Shown here piece by piece: positions 9,410 through 18,190 of a stretch of 60,939 nt of DNA. The translations under genes and the position numbers were made by a program. The stretch lies in the NCBI RefSeq assembly GCF_014202275.1, contig NZ_JACHGF010000020.1, positions 1 through 60,939 of the forward strand, given 5' to 3'. Under the pieces are notes generated by a model. The model was not told where the DNA came from. It searched no databases and saw only the letters and a program-made list of their open reading frames with translations. The stretch is from Rhabdobacter roseus. Lineage in GTDB: Bacteria > Bacteroidota > Bacteroidia > Cytophagales > Spirosomataceae. Numbering within the stretch: the stretch's first letter is position 1; each line of letters begins with the position of its first letter.

Positions 9410-10600
9410 ATGGATCCTGCCATCCTGCCCCCAACGACGCAGCTATACGAAGCCTACCGAACCATGAGGCGGTATACCGAAGCCCTGTGTGCCCCGTTGC
9501 AGATTGAAGACTATGTACCCCAGCCGGTAGAGTTCATCAGCCCGCCCAAGTGGCACCTGGCGCATACTACCTGGTTTTTTGAAGAATTCGTGCTGGCTCC
9601 GTACAAGCCCGACTACCCGCGGTTTCACCCGGATTTCAGCTACCTTTTCAACAGCTACTACAACCACGTAGGTACCCGCGTACTGCGCACCGACCGCGGC
9701 AACATCACGCGCCCCGGCGTGGAGGAAGTATACGCCTACCGACGCTACGTGGATGAGGCCATGCAGGCTCTGCTGGAGGGGCTGCTGGAAGAAGACTCAG
9801 GCCGAAGTGAGCTGGAAGAAACCATTACCTTGGGCTTGCATCACGAGCAGCAGCACCAGGAGCTCCTCATCACCGACCTGAAGTACATCCTGGGGCATAA
9901 CCCCATTTTCCCCGTATACCAGGAAGGCTTTTCGCTCACCGAAGTACCCAATGCACAAACGGGCTTCGTGTCGGTCCCGGCGGGAATCTACGACATAGGC
10001 CACGAAGGCGAAGGCTTTCACTACGACAACGAGCGCGGCCGACACCGGGTACTTTTGGAGGCCTTTGAAATCAGTAAGGCCCTCGTGACCAACGGGGAGT
10101 ACCTGGAGTTCATGAACGACGGCGGCTACCAGCGCCACGACCTCTGGCTGGACGAAGGCTGGCAGTGGGTGAATACGAACCAGGCCCAAGCGCCGCTCTA
10201 CTGGCACCGGATCGGGGGCGAGTGGCACTACTACACGCTGGGGGGCTTGCAAAAGGTAAATCCGGAGAGCATCCTGTGCCACGTCAACTTCTACGAAGCG
10301 CTGGCCTTTGCCGAGTGGAAAGGCATGCGGCTGCCGACGGAGTTTGAATGGGAAGCCAGCGCGGGGTACTTCGACTGGGGTACCCGCTGGGAATGGACCC
10401 ACAGCGCGTACCTGCCCTACCCGCGGTTTAGCAAAGCGCCGGGGGCCATCGGTGAGTACAACGGTAAGTTTATGATCAACCAGATGGTACTTCGGGGAGC
10501 TTCCACGGCTACTTCCCCGCACCATAGCCGCCCAACCTACCGCAATTTCTTCCATCCGTACCTGCAGTGGCAGTGTACGGGCATCCGGCTGGTCCGGTAA
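9410..10600 (+). CDS. egtB: Ergothioneine sulfoxide synthase EgtB-like
   Basis: A 396-residue non-heme iron enzyme of the ergothioneine pathway, joining hercynine to a thiol donor with oxygen. The N-terminal DinB_2-like domain carries the iron ligands: HLAHTTWFFEEF (His52) and HHEQQHQE (His145 and His149). The C-terminal half is a formylglycine-generating-enzyme-like fold containing LPTEFEWE and ending in the GIRLVR motif. It is shorter than actinobacterial EgtB and lacks the methyltransferase domain of OvoA. With no egtC beside it, the thiol donor could be cysteine rather than gamma-glutamylcysteine; that is inference. egtD follows after 36 bases. Confidence 0.92.
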   Translation: MDPAILPPTTQLYEAYRTMRRYTEALCAPLQIEDYVPQPVEFISPPKWHLAHTTWFFEEFVLAPYKPDYPRFHPDFSYLFNSYYNHVGTRVLRTDRGNITRPGVEEVYAYRRYVDEAMQALLEGLLEEDSGRSELEETITLGLHHEQQHQELLITDLKYILGHNPIFPVYQEGFSLTEVPNAQTGFVSVPAGIYDIGHEGEGFHYDNERGRHRVLLEAFEISKALVTNGEYLEFMNDGGYQRHDLWLDEGWQWVNTNQAQAPLYWHRIGGEWHYYTLGGLQKVNPESILCHVNFYEALAFAEWKGMRLPTEFEWEASAGYFDWGTRWEWTHSAYLPYPRFSKAPGAIGEYNGKFMINQMVLRGASTATSPHHSRPTYRNFFHPYLQWQCTGIRLVR

Positions 10601-10636
10601 GTACCATTTCTCCACCTTCATTCAGCATTCATTACC

Positions 10637-11596
10637 TTGCATTCTTCTTCCACCATCCTACAGTCGCCCTTTGCCGAAGACGTACGCCGGGGGCTTTTGG
10701 CCGCCCAAAAAGCGATTCCGTCCAAGTACTTCTACGACGACGCGGGCAGCCGCTTGTTTCAGGACATCATGCAGATGCCCGAGTACTACCTCACCCGCTC
10801 CGAAATGGAGATCCTGAGCCTGCACCCGGCGGCCATTGCGGCGGCCTTGCGGTTTTCGGGGCCGTTCACGATTGTAGAGCTGGGCGCGGGCGACGGCCTC
10901 AAGACCAAAGAGCTCCTTAAGTACCTGGTGGGGCAGTCGGCGCAGGTAAAGTACCTGCCCATCGACATTTCGGGGGAGGCCATGCAGCAGCTACAGCACA
11001 AACTGGCCACGAGCCTGCCCGACCTGGACGTACAACCCGAGGTGGGCGACTACTTTGAGGTACTTGAGCGGCTGGATTTGGGCCAGCAGCCCAGCCTGTT
11101 TCTGTTTTTGGGAGGTAACATCGGCAACTACGAGCCGGAGGCCGCCCTGGCGCTGCTGCGCCTGATTCACCGGTACATGCAGCCGGGCGACCAGCTCCTG
11201 ACGGGTTTCGATTTGCGAAAAAATCCGCGTACCATTCAACTGGCCTACGACGACCCGCACGGCATTACGCGGGCCTTCAACCTGAACCTGCTCTGGCGGA
11301 TCAACCGCGAGTTGGGGGGGACTTTCGAGCCCGATAAATTTGACTTTTATTGCTTCTACAACCCTTACAACGGCGAAGTACGCAGCGCCCTGGTGAGCCT
11401 AACGGAGCAGCAGGTTCGGGTAAAAGCCCTGGACCTGACGGTGCATTTCCGTCAAAACGAACTGATCAAAACCGAGCTTTCGCGGAAGTATACCTTAGAG
11501 GAAGTCGACGCACTTGCGGCCGCCAGTGGCTTCCACGTGGAGCAGCATTTCTTTGATTGCAAGCATTACTTCACGGATAGTTTGTGGGTAAAATAG
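10637..11596 (+). CDS. egtD: L-histidine N-alpha-methyltransferase EgtD
   Basis: A 319-residue SAM-dependent enzyme that trimethylates the histidine alpha-amine to hercynine. Family signatures are KAIPSKYFYDDAGSRLF, PEYYLTRSEMEIL, the SAM loop IVELGAGDGLKT (around residue 77), and LFLGGNIGNYEP. There is no ATG near the expected N-terminus. A TTG at 10637 gives the normal EgtD start (Leu/Met-HSSSTILQSPFAEDV) and is taken as the start. It follows egtB closely and both are probably one operon supplying the EgtB substrate. A separate EgtE lyase is not seen nearby. Confidence 0.94.
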   Translation: MHSSSTILQSPFAEDVRRGLLAAQKAIPSKYFYDDAGSRLFQDIMQMPEYYLTRSEMEILSLHPAAIAAALRFSGPFTIVELGAGDGLKTKELLKYLVGQSAQVKYLPIDISGEAMQQLQHKLATSLPDLDVQPEVGDYFEVLERLDLGQQPSLFLFLGGNIGNYEPEAALALLRLIHRYMQPGDQLLTGFDLRKNPRTIQLAYDDPHGITRAFNLNLLWRINRELGGTFEPDKFDFYCFYNPYNGEVRSALVSLTEQQVRVKALDLTVHFRQNELIKTELSRKYTLEEVDALAAASGFHVEQHFFDCKHYFTDSLWVK

Positions 11597-11754
11597 GATA
11601 CCCTCAGAGGTACTTTAAAAAGAAATTTCTCCGCCTTTTGCCACAGATTGGAAAGACCCTACGTAACAGAAAACAGAGCCTCGGGGAGTAAAGTACCCGG
11701 CTCGGTTAAAAAACGTAACGTCTTTTTCTCTCACAATTAGTGGTAACGGTTCAT

Positions 11755-12711
11755 ATGAAGTACCCATCTTTTCTCTTGTTTCTATGTTTTTCCGTTGGTC
11801 TTTGGTCCTGCTCCAGCGAGGATGTCACGACCAACACCGGCGACTGGGTCAAAAAATCCGATCTGGACGGCGTGGCGCGCCACTCGGCCGTGGGTTTTGC
11901 CATCGGCAACCGAGGGTACCTGGGCCTGGGTGCCGACAGCGACAACCGCAAGCTGAGCGATTTCTGGGAATACAATCCTGACAACAACACCTGGACCCAA
12001 AAGGCCAGCTTCACGGGGCCTGCCCGCACGGGCGCGGTGGGGTTTGCCATTCAGGACAAAGGGTACGTCAGTACCGGCCTGGACGCCAACGACGAGCGCC
12101 TGAACGACCTCTGGGAGTACAACCCCGCCGCCAACACCTGGGCACGCAAGGCCGACTTTGAGGGCTCGCCCCGTCGCCACGCCGTGGCCTTTGCGATCGG
12201 TAACGTGGGCTACGTGGGGACGGGCTACGACGGCAGCTACCTCAAAGACTTCTGGGCCTACCACCCCGCCACCGACGCCTGGTCCAAGATTACGAGCATC
12301 GGGGGGGCCAAGCGCCTGGGCGCGGCGGCTTTTGTGATCAACGGGAAGGGCTACGTCGGGACGGGCAACAACAACGGCCTCGACCAGTCCGACTTTTGGG
12401 AGTACAACCCCACCACCGACGAGTGGACCGAAAAAACAAATTTTGACGAAACGACGGCGGCGCGATCCTACGGCGTGGGCTTTTCGATCGGCGGCAAGGG
12501 GTACTTTGCGTCGGGCGTCAACAACCTGTCGGTATGGGCCTACGATCCGTCCGACGAAACCTGGAGCAGCGCTTCGTCCTTTGAGGGCGCGAGCCGCATC
12601 TATGCCGTGGGCTGGAGCCTTGGCCAGCAGGGCTACGTCATGACGGGCTCCAGCGGCCTGGCGCGCTACGACGACATTTGGGCGTTTGTTCCGGATGTGG
12701 CCCAGGAGTAA
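11755..12711 (+). CDS. Kelch-repeat beta-propeller lipoprotein
   Basis: A 318-residue lipoprotein from the ATG at 11755; a GTG 15 bases upstream is a weaker start. The lipobox is Leu-Trp-Ser-Cys at about residue 19. The rest is six kelch-type blades of about 46-50 residues, each with the pattern FWEYNP..NTW..K and R..AV.FAI...GYVGTG. It is expected to form a six-bladed propeller exposed on the periplasmic or outer surface, probably binding protein or glycan. Its 3' end overlaps the next gene (DUF4907), which suggests translational coupling in a four-gene unit. Confidence 0.85.
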   Translation: MKYPSFLLFLCFSVGLWSCSSEDVTTNTGDWVKKSDLDGVARHSAVGFAIGNRGYLGLGADSDNRKLSDFWEYNPDNNTWTQKASFTGPARTGAVGFAIQDKGYVSTGLDANDERLNDLWEYNPAANTWARKADFEGSPRRHAVAFAIGNVGYVGTGYDGSYLKDFWAYHPATDAWSKITSIGGAKRLGAAAFVINGKGYVGTGNNNGLDQSDFWEYNPTTDEWTEKTNFDETTAARSYGVGFSIGGKGYFASGVNNLSVWAYDPSDETWSSASSFEGASRIYAVGWSLGQQGYVMTGSSGLARYDDIWAFVPDVAQE

Positions 12712-13030
12712 CATAAAAAAGCCAGGGCGTTGGGGATGGGTACTCGTAGGGGTACTTCTGATCGCCGTAGGTACCCGGATGGTTTTTTCCCGAAAAAGTA
12801 CCTTCACGCTGGAGGTGCAGCCCACGGCTTCGGGCTGGGGGTACCTGATCCGGCAGGAGGGACGGGTGGTGATCGACCAGCCCACCATTCCGGTGGTGCC
12901 GGGGCAGCGGAGCTTTGCTACGCGGCAACAAGCGCAGCGGGTAGGGGAGCTCGTACTGACTAAAATGCGGGCGGGACGATTCCCACCCACCCTTTCGCTC
13001 CCGGAGCTCGACAGCCTGGGGGCGCTGTAA
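12695..13030 (+). CDS. DUF4907 family membrane-anchored protein
   Basis: A 111-residue protein from the ATG at 12695; TTG at 12686 would add three residues. One membrane helix at about residues 14-32 (WVLVGVLLIAVG) is followed by the DUF4907 pattern: GWGYLIRQEGR, QPTIPVVPGQRSF, and a final helix ending in LVLTKMRAG. No activity is known for the family. It overlaps the kelch gene by 17 bases and precedes DUF4270 by 24 bases, the usual company of this family in Bacteroidota. Confidence 0.8.
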   Translation: MWPRSNIKKPGRWGWVLVGVLLIAVGTRMVFSRKSTFTLEVQPTASGWGYLIRQEGRVVIDQPTIPVVPGQRSFATRQQAQRVGELVLTKMRAGRFPPTLSLPELDSLGAL

Positions 13031-13054
13031 GTACCTTTTTTATCTTTCTTTTTT

Positions 13055-14365
13055 ATGCAAAAAAACAAAAAACGCTGCGCCGCGGTTGTAGGTACCCTTT
13101 TGTGCCTGCTAAGTACCTTCTTGTGCTCCTGCCAGGAGGGAGACTTGGGTATAGCGCTGCCGATTGACGCCGATCAGCTCATCTACACGCGCGAAATAGA
13201 CACGCTCACCATCCGTACGGCTACCGTATACCTGGACTCGGTAGTGACGTCGGCCAGTGGTACGATCCTGGCCGGGAGGGCCACCCCCAGCCAGGGAGGA
13301 ATCATGGAGGCGCAGGGGTACTTTCAGCTCAATGCGCCTTCTGTTCCTTCCACGGCCCAGCGCGTTCAGTTCGACTCGCTGGTGTTGTTCCTGAAGTACG
13401 CCGGGACTTTTGGCGATACAACCCAAAGCCAGACGCTGCGCGTACACGCGCTTTCGGTACTACCCAACTACCTCCGTGTTTACAGCCACCTGTCGGCGCT
13501 GGCCTATAACCCACCGCCTTTGGCGCAGAAAACCTTCCGGGCGCGCCCTTCCCGCGATAGCCTGCTTACGTTCCGCCTGCCGGACGTGCTGGGCCAGCAG
13601 CTGCTGGAGTTTTTTAGAAACTATACGTCGCTCTCGGAAGAAATGATCAACGGCTGGAACTACGGCCTGACGCTGGTACCCGAGGCCACCGACCAGGCGG
13701 CGATCCTGAGCTTCGACGCCACACAGTCGTTTGTGCGGCTCTACTACCGCGACGAATCAACCCGCGAGCCCTACCAAGCCGACTTATCGATACGAACGGG
13801 CAATACGCAATTCAACGCCCTGCGGTACGCGGCGGGGTCGTGGGGGGCGCTGTATTCCCTGGCCCGAAAAGGCGACGAAGTACCCAGCCGCGCTACCGGC
13901 CACGAAACGCTGGTGCAACTGGGCGTGGGCCTGCGGACGAAGCTCGAAATACCCTACCTCCAGCAGCTCAGGCACATCGAACAGTACATGGCCCTCAACC
14001 GCGTTTTCTTAGATGTACAGCCCGTACGCAAAAGCCTGCGCGACCACACGCCGCCGCCCACTACACTTACGCTACAGGTACTTAACCGTAGCAACCAAGT
14101 AGTGGGAAATTTGCAGGATTTTACGGGAACTACGGTGTCGGCGACTTACCGGGTGGATCTGACGGCCCTGACGCTGGTAGACGGCTACACCTTCGACCTC
14201 ACCAACTACTTCATCAGCGTGCTGGACGGGAGCCTGGAAAACAAGGGTTTGCTGATTACGGTAGGTACCGACGACGGCTCACAAGTACGTGGCGTAGCGC
14301 TGGGCGATGCGCAGCACGCCACCGACCGGCTTCGCCTGCGGCTGTACTACACGGCGGGGCAATAG
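13055..14365 (+). CDS. DUF4270 family lipoprotein
   Basis: A 436-residue lipoprotein with lipobox Leu-Cys-Ser-Cys at about residue 26, followed by a beta-rich DUF4270 region. Recognisable features are the early DTLTIRTATVYLDSV strand, the G.ILAGR motif and a C-terminal RLRLYYT. The family is widespread in Bacteroidota and has no established function; it is probably a surface or periplasmic structural protein. It is the third gene of the kelch-DUF4907-DUF4270 unit. Confidence 0.8.
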   Translation: MQKNKKRCAAVVGTLLCLLSTFLCSCQEGDLGIALPIDADQLIYTREIDTLTIRTATVYLDSVVTSASGTILAGRATPSQGGIMEAQGYFQLNAPSVPSTAQRVQFDSLVLFLKYAGTFGDTTQSQTLRVHALSVLPNYLRVYSHLSALAYNPPPLAQKTFRARPSRDSLLTFRLPDVLGQQLLEFFRNYTSLSEEMINGWNYGLTLVPEATDQAAILSFDATQSFVRLYYRDESTREPYQADLSIRTGNTQFNALRYAAGSWGALYSLARKGDEVPSRATGHETLVQLGVGLRTKLEIPYLQQLRHIEQYMALNRVFLDVQPVRKSLRDHTPPPTTLTLQVLNRSNQVVGNLQDFTGTTVSATYRVDLTALTLVDGYTFDLTNYFISVLDGSLENKGLLITVGTDDGSQVRGVALGDAQHATDRLRLRLYYTAGQ

Positions 14366-14443
14366 GTACCTGGATTGGGCATGGTTTTTGCAAAAGCGTA
14401 TAGGATGTTATAACTTGTTGATTATAAACAATCCTTATGCACT

Positions 14444-15076
14444 ATGCTGAAACACCTGCTACTACTCAACTTATTTTTACTACTCATAAAGTACCCTACG
14501 GCCGCCCAGCGCTACGAGCGTCCCTACGAAGACGAACGCCGCTTCTACCTAGATGTGGGGGTAGGTGGGGGTGTGTCCAAGGCGAGCCGGGCCTACGCGG
14601 TGCAGCCGTTGTTTCTGGCCAATACACGCCTTAGCTGGCAGGTCTTTGCCGCACCCCACTACATTGTTTCCGAGCGGCTCAATCTGGGCTTGCAGCTGGG
14701 GGGCGTTTTTCGTCCCAAGTTCGACGACGCGGAATCGAATAGTACCTTACAGGGCAAATTTACGCCCTACGGGGTGCTGTTCGCCGACTACTACCTGGGC
14801 GCCGGAGGCTACAAGCGGGTGCGCCCCTACCTGGGCTTTGGTGTGGGGGCCACCTACATTGGTGAGTTGGAAGCACGCCACAACCAGACCGACGCCGTGT
14901 ACTACCTGCGCCGCAAAGACCGTGACGTGTTCTTGACCCTCGTACCGCGCGTAGGGGTGGCCTTTCGGGAGTTGAAGGTACAGGCCGAGTACCTGGTTAC
15001 GACGCCGTTCAACCCGGATATTTTCTGCCTGACGCTCATCAGCACCATCCCCCTGGGCCGACCTCGGTACTACTAG
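14444..15076 (+). CDS. Outer-membrane beta-barrel protein
   Basis: A 210-residue protein with a signal peptide (about 1-20, ending at AAQ) and alternating amphipathic strands of the OmpW/OMP_b-brl type (LNLGLQLGGVFRP, YLGFGVGATYIG, VPRVGVAFREL). It ends in RPRYY, which resembles an aromatic-terminated barrel. No specific family name can be given. It sits 78 bases after DUF4270, and its stop is one base from the stop of the convergent PepSY gene. Confidence 0.6.
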   Translation: MLKHLLLLNLFLLLIKYPTAAQRYERPYEDERRFYLDVGVGGGVSKASRAYAVQPLFLANTRLSWQVFAAPHYIVSERLNLGLQLGGVFRPKFDDAESNSTLQGKFTPYGVLFADYYLGAGGYKRVRPYLGFGVGATYIGELEARHNQTDAVYYLRRKDRDVFLTLVPRVGVAFRELKVQAEYLVTTPFNPDIFCLTLISTIPLGRPRYY

Positions 15077-15077
15077 G

Positions 15078-16505
15078 CTAGTCCACAAGTACCTTTTCGG
15101 AGCTCTTCTTGGCTTTCTTGGGCTTCATCTTATTGAGCCAAATGAGGGTACCCGTTATGGGTAGGCTTGTGGCAATGAGGCAGGCAATGAAGTACAGCAG
15201 TTTGGAAAAAGGGCCGTAGACATCGCCCAGGTGGAGGGCCTTGATCGAGCCCGACACGCGCTCGTTGAAGGGTTTGTCCCGAAATACCTCCACGCTAAGT
15301 ACCCGGCCCGTATATTGGTCCAGCAGCAGGCGATCGGCGGCGGCGGGTGCAAAGAAGCCCGTCCGGTTTTTGCTGATGGTCACGGCGGCCGTCGAGTCGG
15401 TAGGGAGGGTAAGGGTGTAGTCGCCGGGGTAAGCAAGTACCTCATCGGCGGCGGCCAGGTAGTCAGCGATGGAAAGTACCAAAGCCTGCTGGCCGGGAGC
15501 GGGTGGCTGGGATTGGGGCGGCTCGGGGCGGGGGGCATCTTCGGGCTGGTAGGTACCCAGGGTTTTGCGCAGGCCCTCGCGGTACCAATCAAACGAGAAA
15601 AAGGGCCCCGTAACACCCATCAGAAAGAGCAAAATGCAGGCGTAAAAGCCCAGCGTGTTGTGGAGGTCATGGTTGATGCGCTTCCAGTTGCCGGACCATT
15701 TGACCGACAAGCCCTGCCGCCAGTTTTTTACTTTCTGGGGAAACCAAATAACGATCCCCGTAAGTACCCCAAGCGTAAAGAGAATCGTAGCCCAGCCCGA
15801 AATGTAGCTTCCCAGCTTCCGGTTGGGTAGTTCGCCAAGGAGCGGCTCCTCGATCTTGTCCAGCAGCAACCAGCGGTGCAGGCTGAACATCGTCTGCATG
15901 AACTCGGAGGTAGCGGTCTTGGCTCGCGCCTCGCCCAGGATGTCCGCCGTGTAAGGGTTCACCAGGTAGGCTATGCCCCGCCCGCCGGGCCCGCCCGGTC
16001 CGGCACCGGGTCCCGCCGGACCGCCACTGCGGCGCGATTCTCCTTCTTTGGGCTTATCGCGCGCGCTGTTCTCGGTTTCTTTCCGTTGGGGGGCCTCCCC
16101 GCTTTTTTCCGTTTTGGCTTCCGCTTCATCTCGTTTTCCATCTCCTCGCTTTGGCTCGCTCCCCGGCTCGGCGTCCTTCTTTTCTTCGGCCGGGCGTACC
16201 GTCACCTGGTACGAACGCGCCGGATCATGGGGTACTTTCAGGGAAAGTACCTTCCCGCCCGTGCTGGCTTTTACGTGCTTGATGAGCTCCTCGGCCGGTA
16301 GGCGTTCAGCCAGCGGCTCCACGCGGTACAGCTCAGGCGAGGCTATTTCCCGAATCTCCGTATTATACACGTAGATGGTACCGCTCAGGCAAATCACAAA
16401 AACGACGAGTCCGCTGGCCAGACCCATCCAAAGATGGAGGTCATTGAGCAGCTTTCGCACCCGTTGCCAGGGTGTTTGAGGGGATTTCTTTTTTTCAGCA
16501 GCCAT
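15078..16505 (-). CDS. PepSY-associated TM protein (PiuB-like, iron-uptake reductase family)
   Basis: A 475-residue inner-membrane protein of the PepSY-TM family. Membrane helices lie at about 25-48, 235-258, 285-305 and 440-462. The N-terminal DLHLWMGL and later LHRWLLLD, INHDLHNTLG and LHLGDVYG supply conserved histidines, possibly for heme or metal. Members accompany TonB-dependent iron and siderophore transporters and are proposed ferric reductases. The periplasmic loop has an unusual charged then Gly/Pro-rich insert at about residues 105-177. It lies downstream of susD, separated by a strong hairpin, so expression may be partly uncoupled. Confidence 0.85.
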   Translation of the reverse strand: MAAEKKKSPQTPWQRVRKLLNDLHLWMGLASGLVVFVICLSGTIYVYNTEIREIASPELYRVEPLAERLPAEELIKHVKASTGGKVLSLKVPHDPARSYQVTVRPAEEKKDAEPGSEPKRGDGKRDEAEAKTEKSGEAPQRKETENSARDKPKEGESRRSGGPAGPGAGPGGPGGRGIAYLVNPYTADILGEARAKTATSEFMQTMFSLHRWLLLDKIEEPLLGELPNRKLGSYISGWATILFTLGVLTGIVIWFPQKVKNWRQGLSVKWSGNWKRINHDLHNTLGFYACILLFLMGVTGPFFSFDWYREGLRKTLGTYQPEDAPRPEPPQSQPPAPGQQALVLSIADYLAAADEVLAYPGDYTLTLPTDSTAAVTISKNRTGFFAPAAADRLLLDQYTGRVLSVEVFRDKPFNERVSGSIKALHLGDVYGPFSKLLYFIACLIATSLPITGTLIWLNKMKPKKAKKSSEKVLVD

Positions 16506-16544
16506 AGCAGAGGAGGTATAGGGTAAGGGTTATTGGTTACAAAA

Positions 16545-16580
16545 CAGAAACTAGGCCTTGCTGCCAAGGCCTAGTTTTGG
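16545..16580 (-). terminator. Hairpin between susD and the PepSY gene
   Basis: A 13-bp perfect stem (16548-16560 with 16565-16577) has a 4-base loop. Read on the minus strand it is followed by TTTCTGTTTTG. It lies about 30 bases after the susD stop and probably terminates or attenuates susCD transcription before the PepSY gene. Confidence 0.75.
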
Positions 16581-16607
16581 AAATACGCGTGGACCAAGAG
16601 CGGACTA

Positions 16608-18122
16608 TTACCGATCCCACCAAACGGCGTCTTTGAGCGTGTCGTCACCGCCCATTTTTCGGGCTTGTTCGCCGTTGGTCATCAGCTCCGACTCGGGGTA
16701 CATGAAGCGCAGCGGGCGAGCCGTGGGTGTGGGCGCACTGGGCGAAACGGGGATGTCCGGAAAGCCCGTACGGCGGAACTCACTCCAGGCTTCCAGGCTG
16801 TTGAGGCTATTGAGGGCCAGCCATTTTTGCTCGAGGATCCGCTCGATTTTGTTCGGTGCCTGCTCGAAGTTGACCAGCGCCTGGGCGTTGTAGGCCGCAA
16901 ACTCCGCCGCGGGTACTTCCATGTACTTAAACGACTCCTGAATACCCTGCTCGTAAAAAGTCTGAGCCGAGCCGGGCAGCCAGCCGCGCTGGGCGGCTTC
17001 GGCCTGCAGGAAGAGGCTCTCAAACGAACCCAAAAGTACCGAAGCCTGCTGGGCACTTTTGAAAAGGGCGGCGGGGCGGCTACTGTTTTCGTTGGGGCCT
17101 TTGAAGAGGGAAGTCGCGGCCCGTGCGTAGGCGGGGGCGGTACCCTGGTTACCAAAAATCACCCCTTTGTATTCCCCGTTGACGGCTACGTAAAGGTTGG
17201 CCAGGCGGGGGTCGTTGCGCTCCTGGTACTTGCCGAGCAGGAAGTTCGTGGGGCGGATGTCCTCGCGGGCGTTGGTACTGACACCCTGCACGTTGCGGTA
17301 ATAAGTCTCCCACAAGGGGTTGAGCTTCCCGGCGGTGTTGAGGTAGCCCGGCTGGGCCAGGGCGCTCTGTCCCACGCCCAGGTACCCGCTTCCTTCCTGC
17401 TGAATCTTCTGAATTTCGGACGTAATGTAGGAAGCCTGCCCGGCCACCTGGCTCTGACGCACCAGGGCGCGTAGTTTCACGGTATTGCCAAATTTAGCCC
17501 ACAAGGTTTTGTCGCCTTTAAAGAGGATGTCGTCCGTGCTGGCTTCCGTACCGGGAAGGGTACTTTTCATATCCACGATCCCTTCCGTGATGAGGTTGAT
17601 GGCTTTTTCGTACACCGTTTTGCCGTCCTCGTAGCGGGGCGAAAGTACCTTGGTACCTTGCAGGGCGTCGTCGAAAGGTACCCCGTTGTAGACGTCTACC
17701 AGGCGCAGGAAATGCCAGCCCTGCATGATTTTGGCCGCTCCCAGGTAGAAGAGCGCCCCTTTTTCCTGGGCTTCTTCCCGAATGAGCTGGTAGTAGAGCA
17801 GCGTGTTGTAGTTATTTTCCCAAATATGAATCCCGTCGCGCTGGTGCCGAATCTCCGGCCCATTGTAGGTTTTCAGGTCGATGTACAGGCCCACGCCCTC
17901 GTTGGTAGTACCCCAGTAGCCACCCCAGAAAGCGCCGACCTGGTTGTGCAGGCCCACTTCCAGGTTCACGGTAGCCACCAGCGCCGAGGGAAATTTAGCG
18001 CTCAACGGAAGCGTGGTAGCGCCCGGTGCGTTGGGGTTTTCGTTAACGTCCAGGAACTGATCGCAGGCGGAAAAGGAAAGTACCCCCGTGATGGCAATGA
18101 TAAATTTTAGAACGCTTTTCAT
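16608..18122 (-). CDS. SusD/RagB-like surface lipoprotein
   Basis: A 504-residue outer-membrane lipoprotein of the SusD family (SusD-like_2 type), taken from the ATG at 18122; the reading frame extends ten codons further without need. The signal ends at Phe-Ser-Ala-Cys and is followed by the diagnostic DQFLDVNENPNAP motif. The mainly helical TPR-like fold would form the lid over the SusC channel and capture ligand. It is 68 bases after susC on the minus strand. With a PchR-like regulator and a PepSY protein, an iron-chelate ligand is more likely than a glycan, since no glycoside hydrolases are adjacent. Confidence 0.9.
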   Translation of the reverse strand: MKSVLKFIIAITGVLSFSACDQFLDVNENPNAPGATTLPLSAKFPSALVATVNLEVGLHNQVGAFWGGYWGTTNEGVGLYIDLKTYNGPEIRHQRDGIHIWENNYNTLLYYQLIREEAQEKGALFYLGAAKIMQGWHFLRLVDVYNGVPFDDALQGTKVLSPRYEDGKTVYEKAINLITEGIVDMKSTLPGTEASTDDILFKGDKTLWAKFGNTVKLRALVRQSQVAGQASYITSEIQKIQQEGSGYLGVGQSALAQPGYLNTAGKLNPLWETYYRNVQGVSTNAREDIRPTNFLLGKYQERNDPRLANLYVAVNGEYKGVIFGNQGTAPAYARAATSLFKGPNENSSRPAALFKSAQQASVLLGSFESLFLQAEAAQRGWLPGSAQTFYEQGIQESFKYMEVPAAEFAAYNAQALVNFEQAPNKIERILEQKWLALNSLNSLEAWSEFRRTGFPDIPVSPSAPTPTARPLRFMYPESELMTNGEQARKMGGDDTLKDAVWWDR

Positions 18123-18190
18123 AAGGTTTATCTTCGGAAAGCCCGTTGTCATTTGCCGAGGCGGGCTTTTGGTTTTTTTTTTGTAACTAC

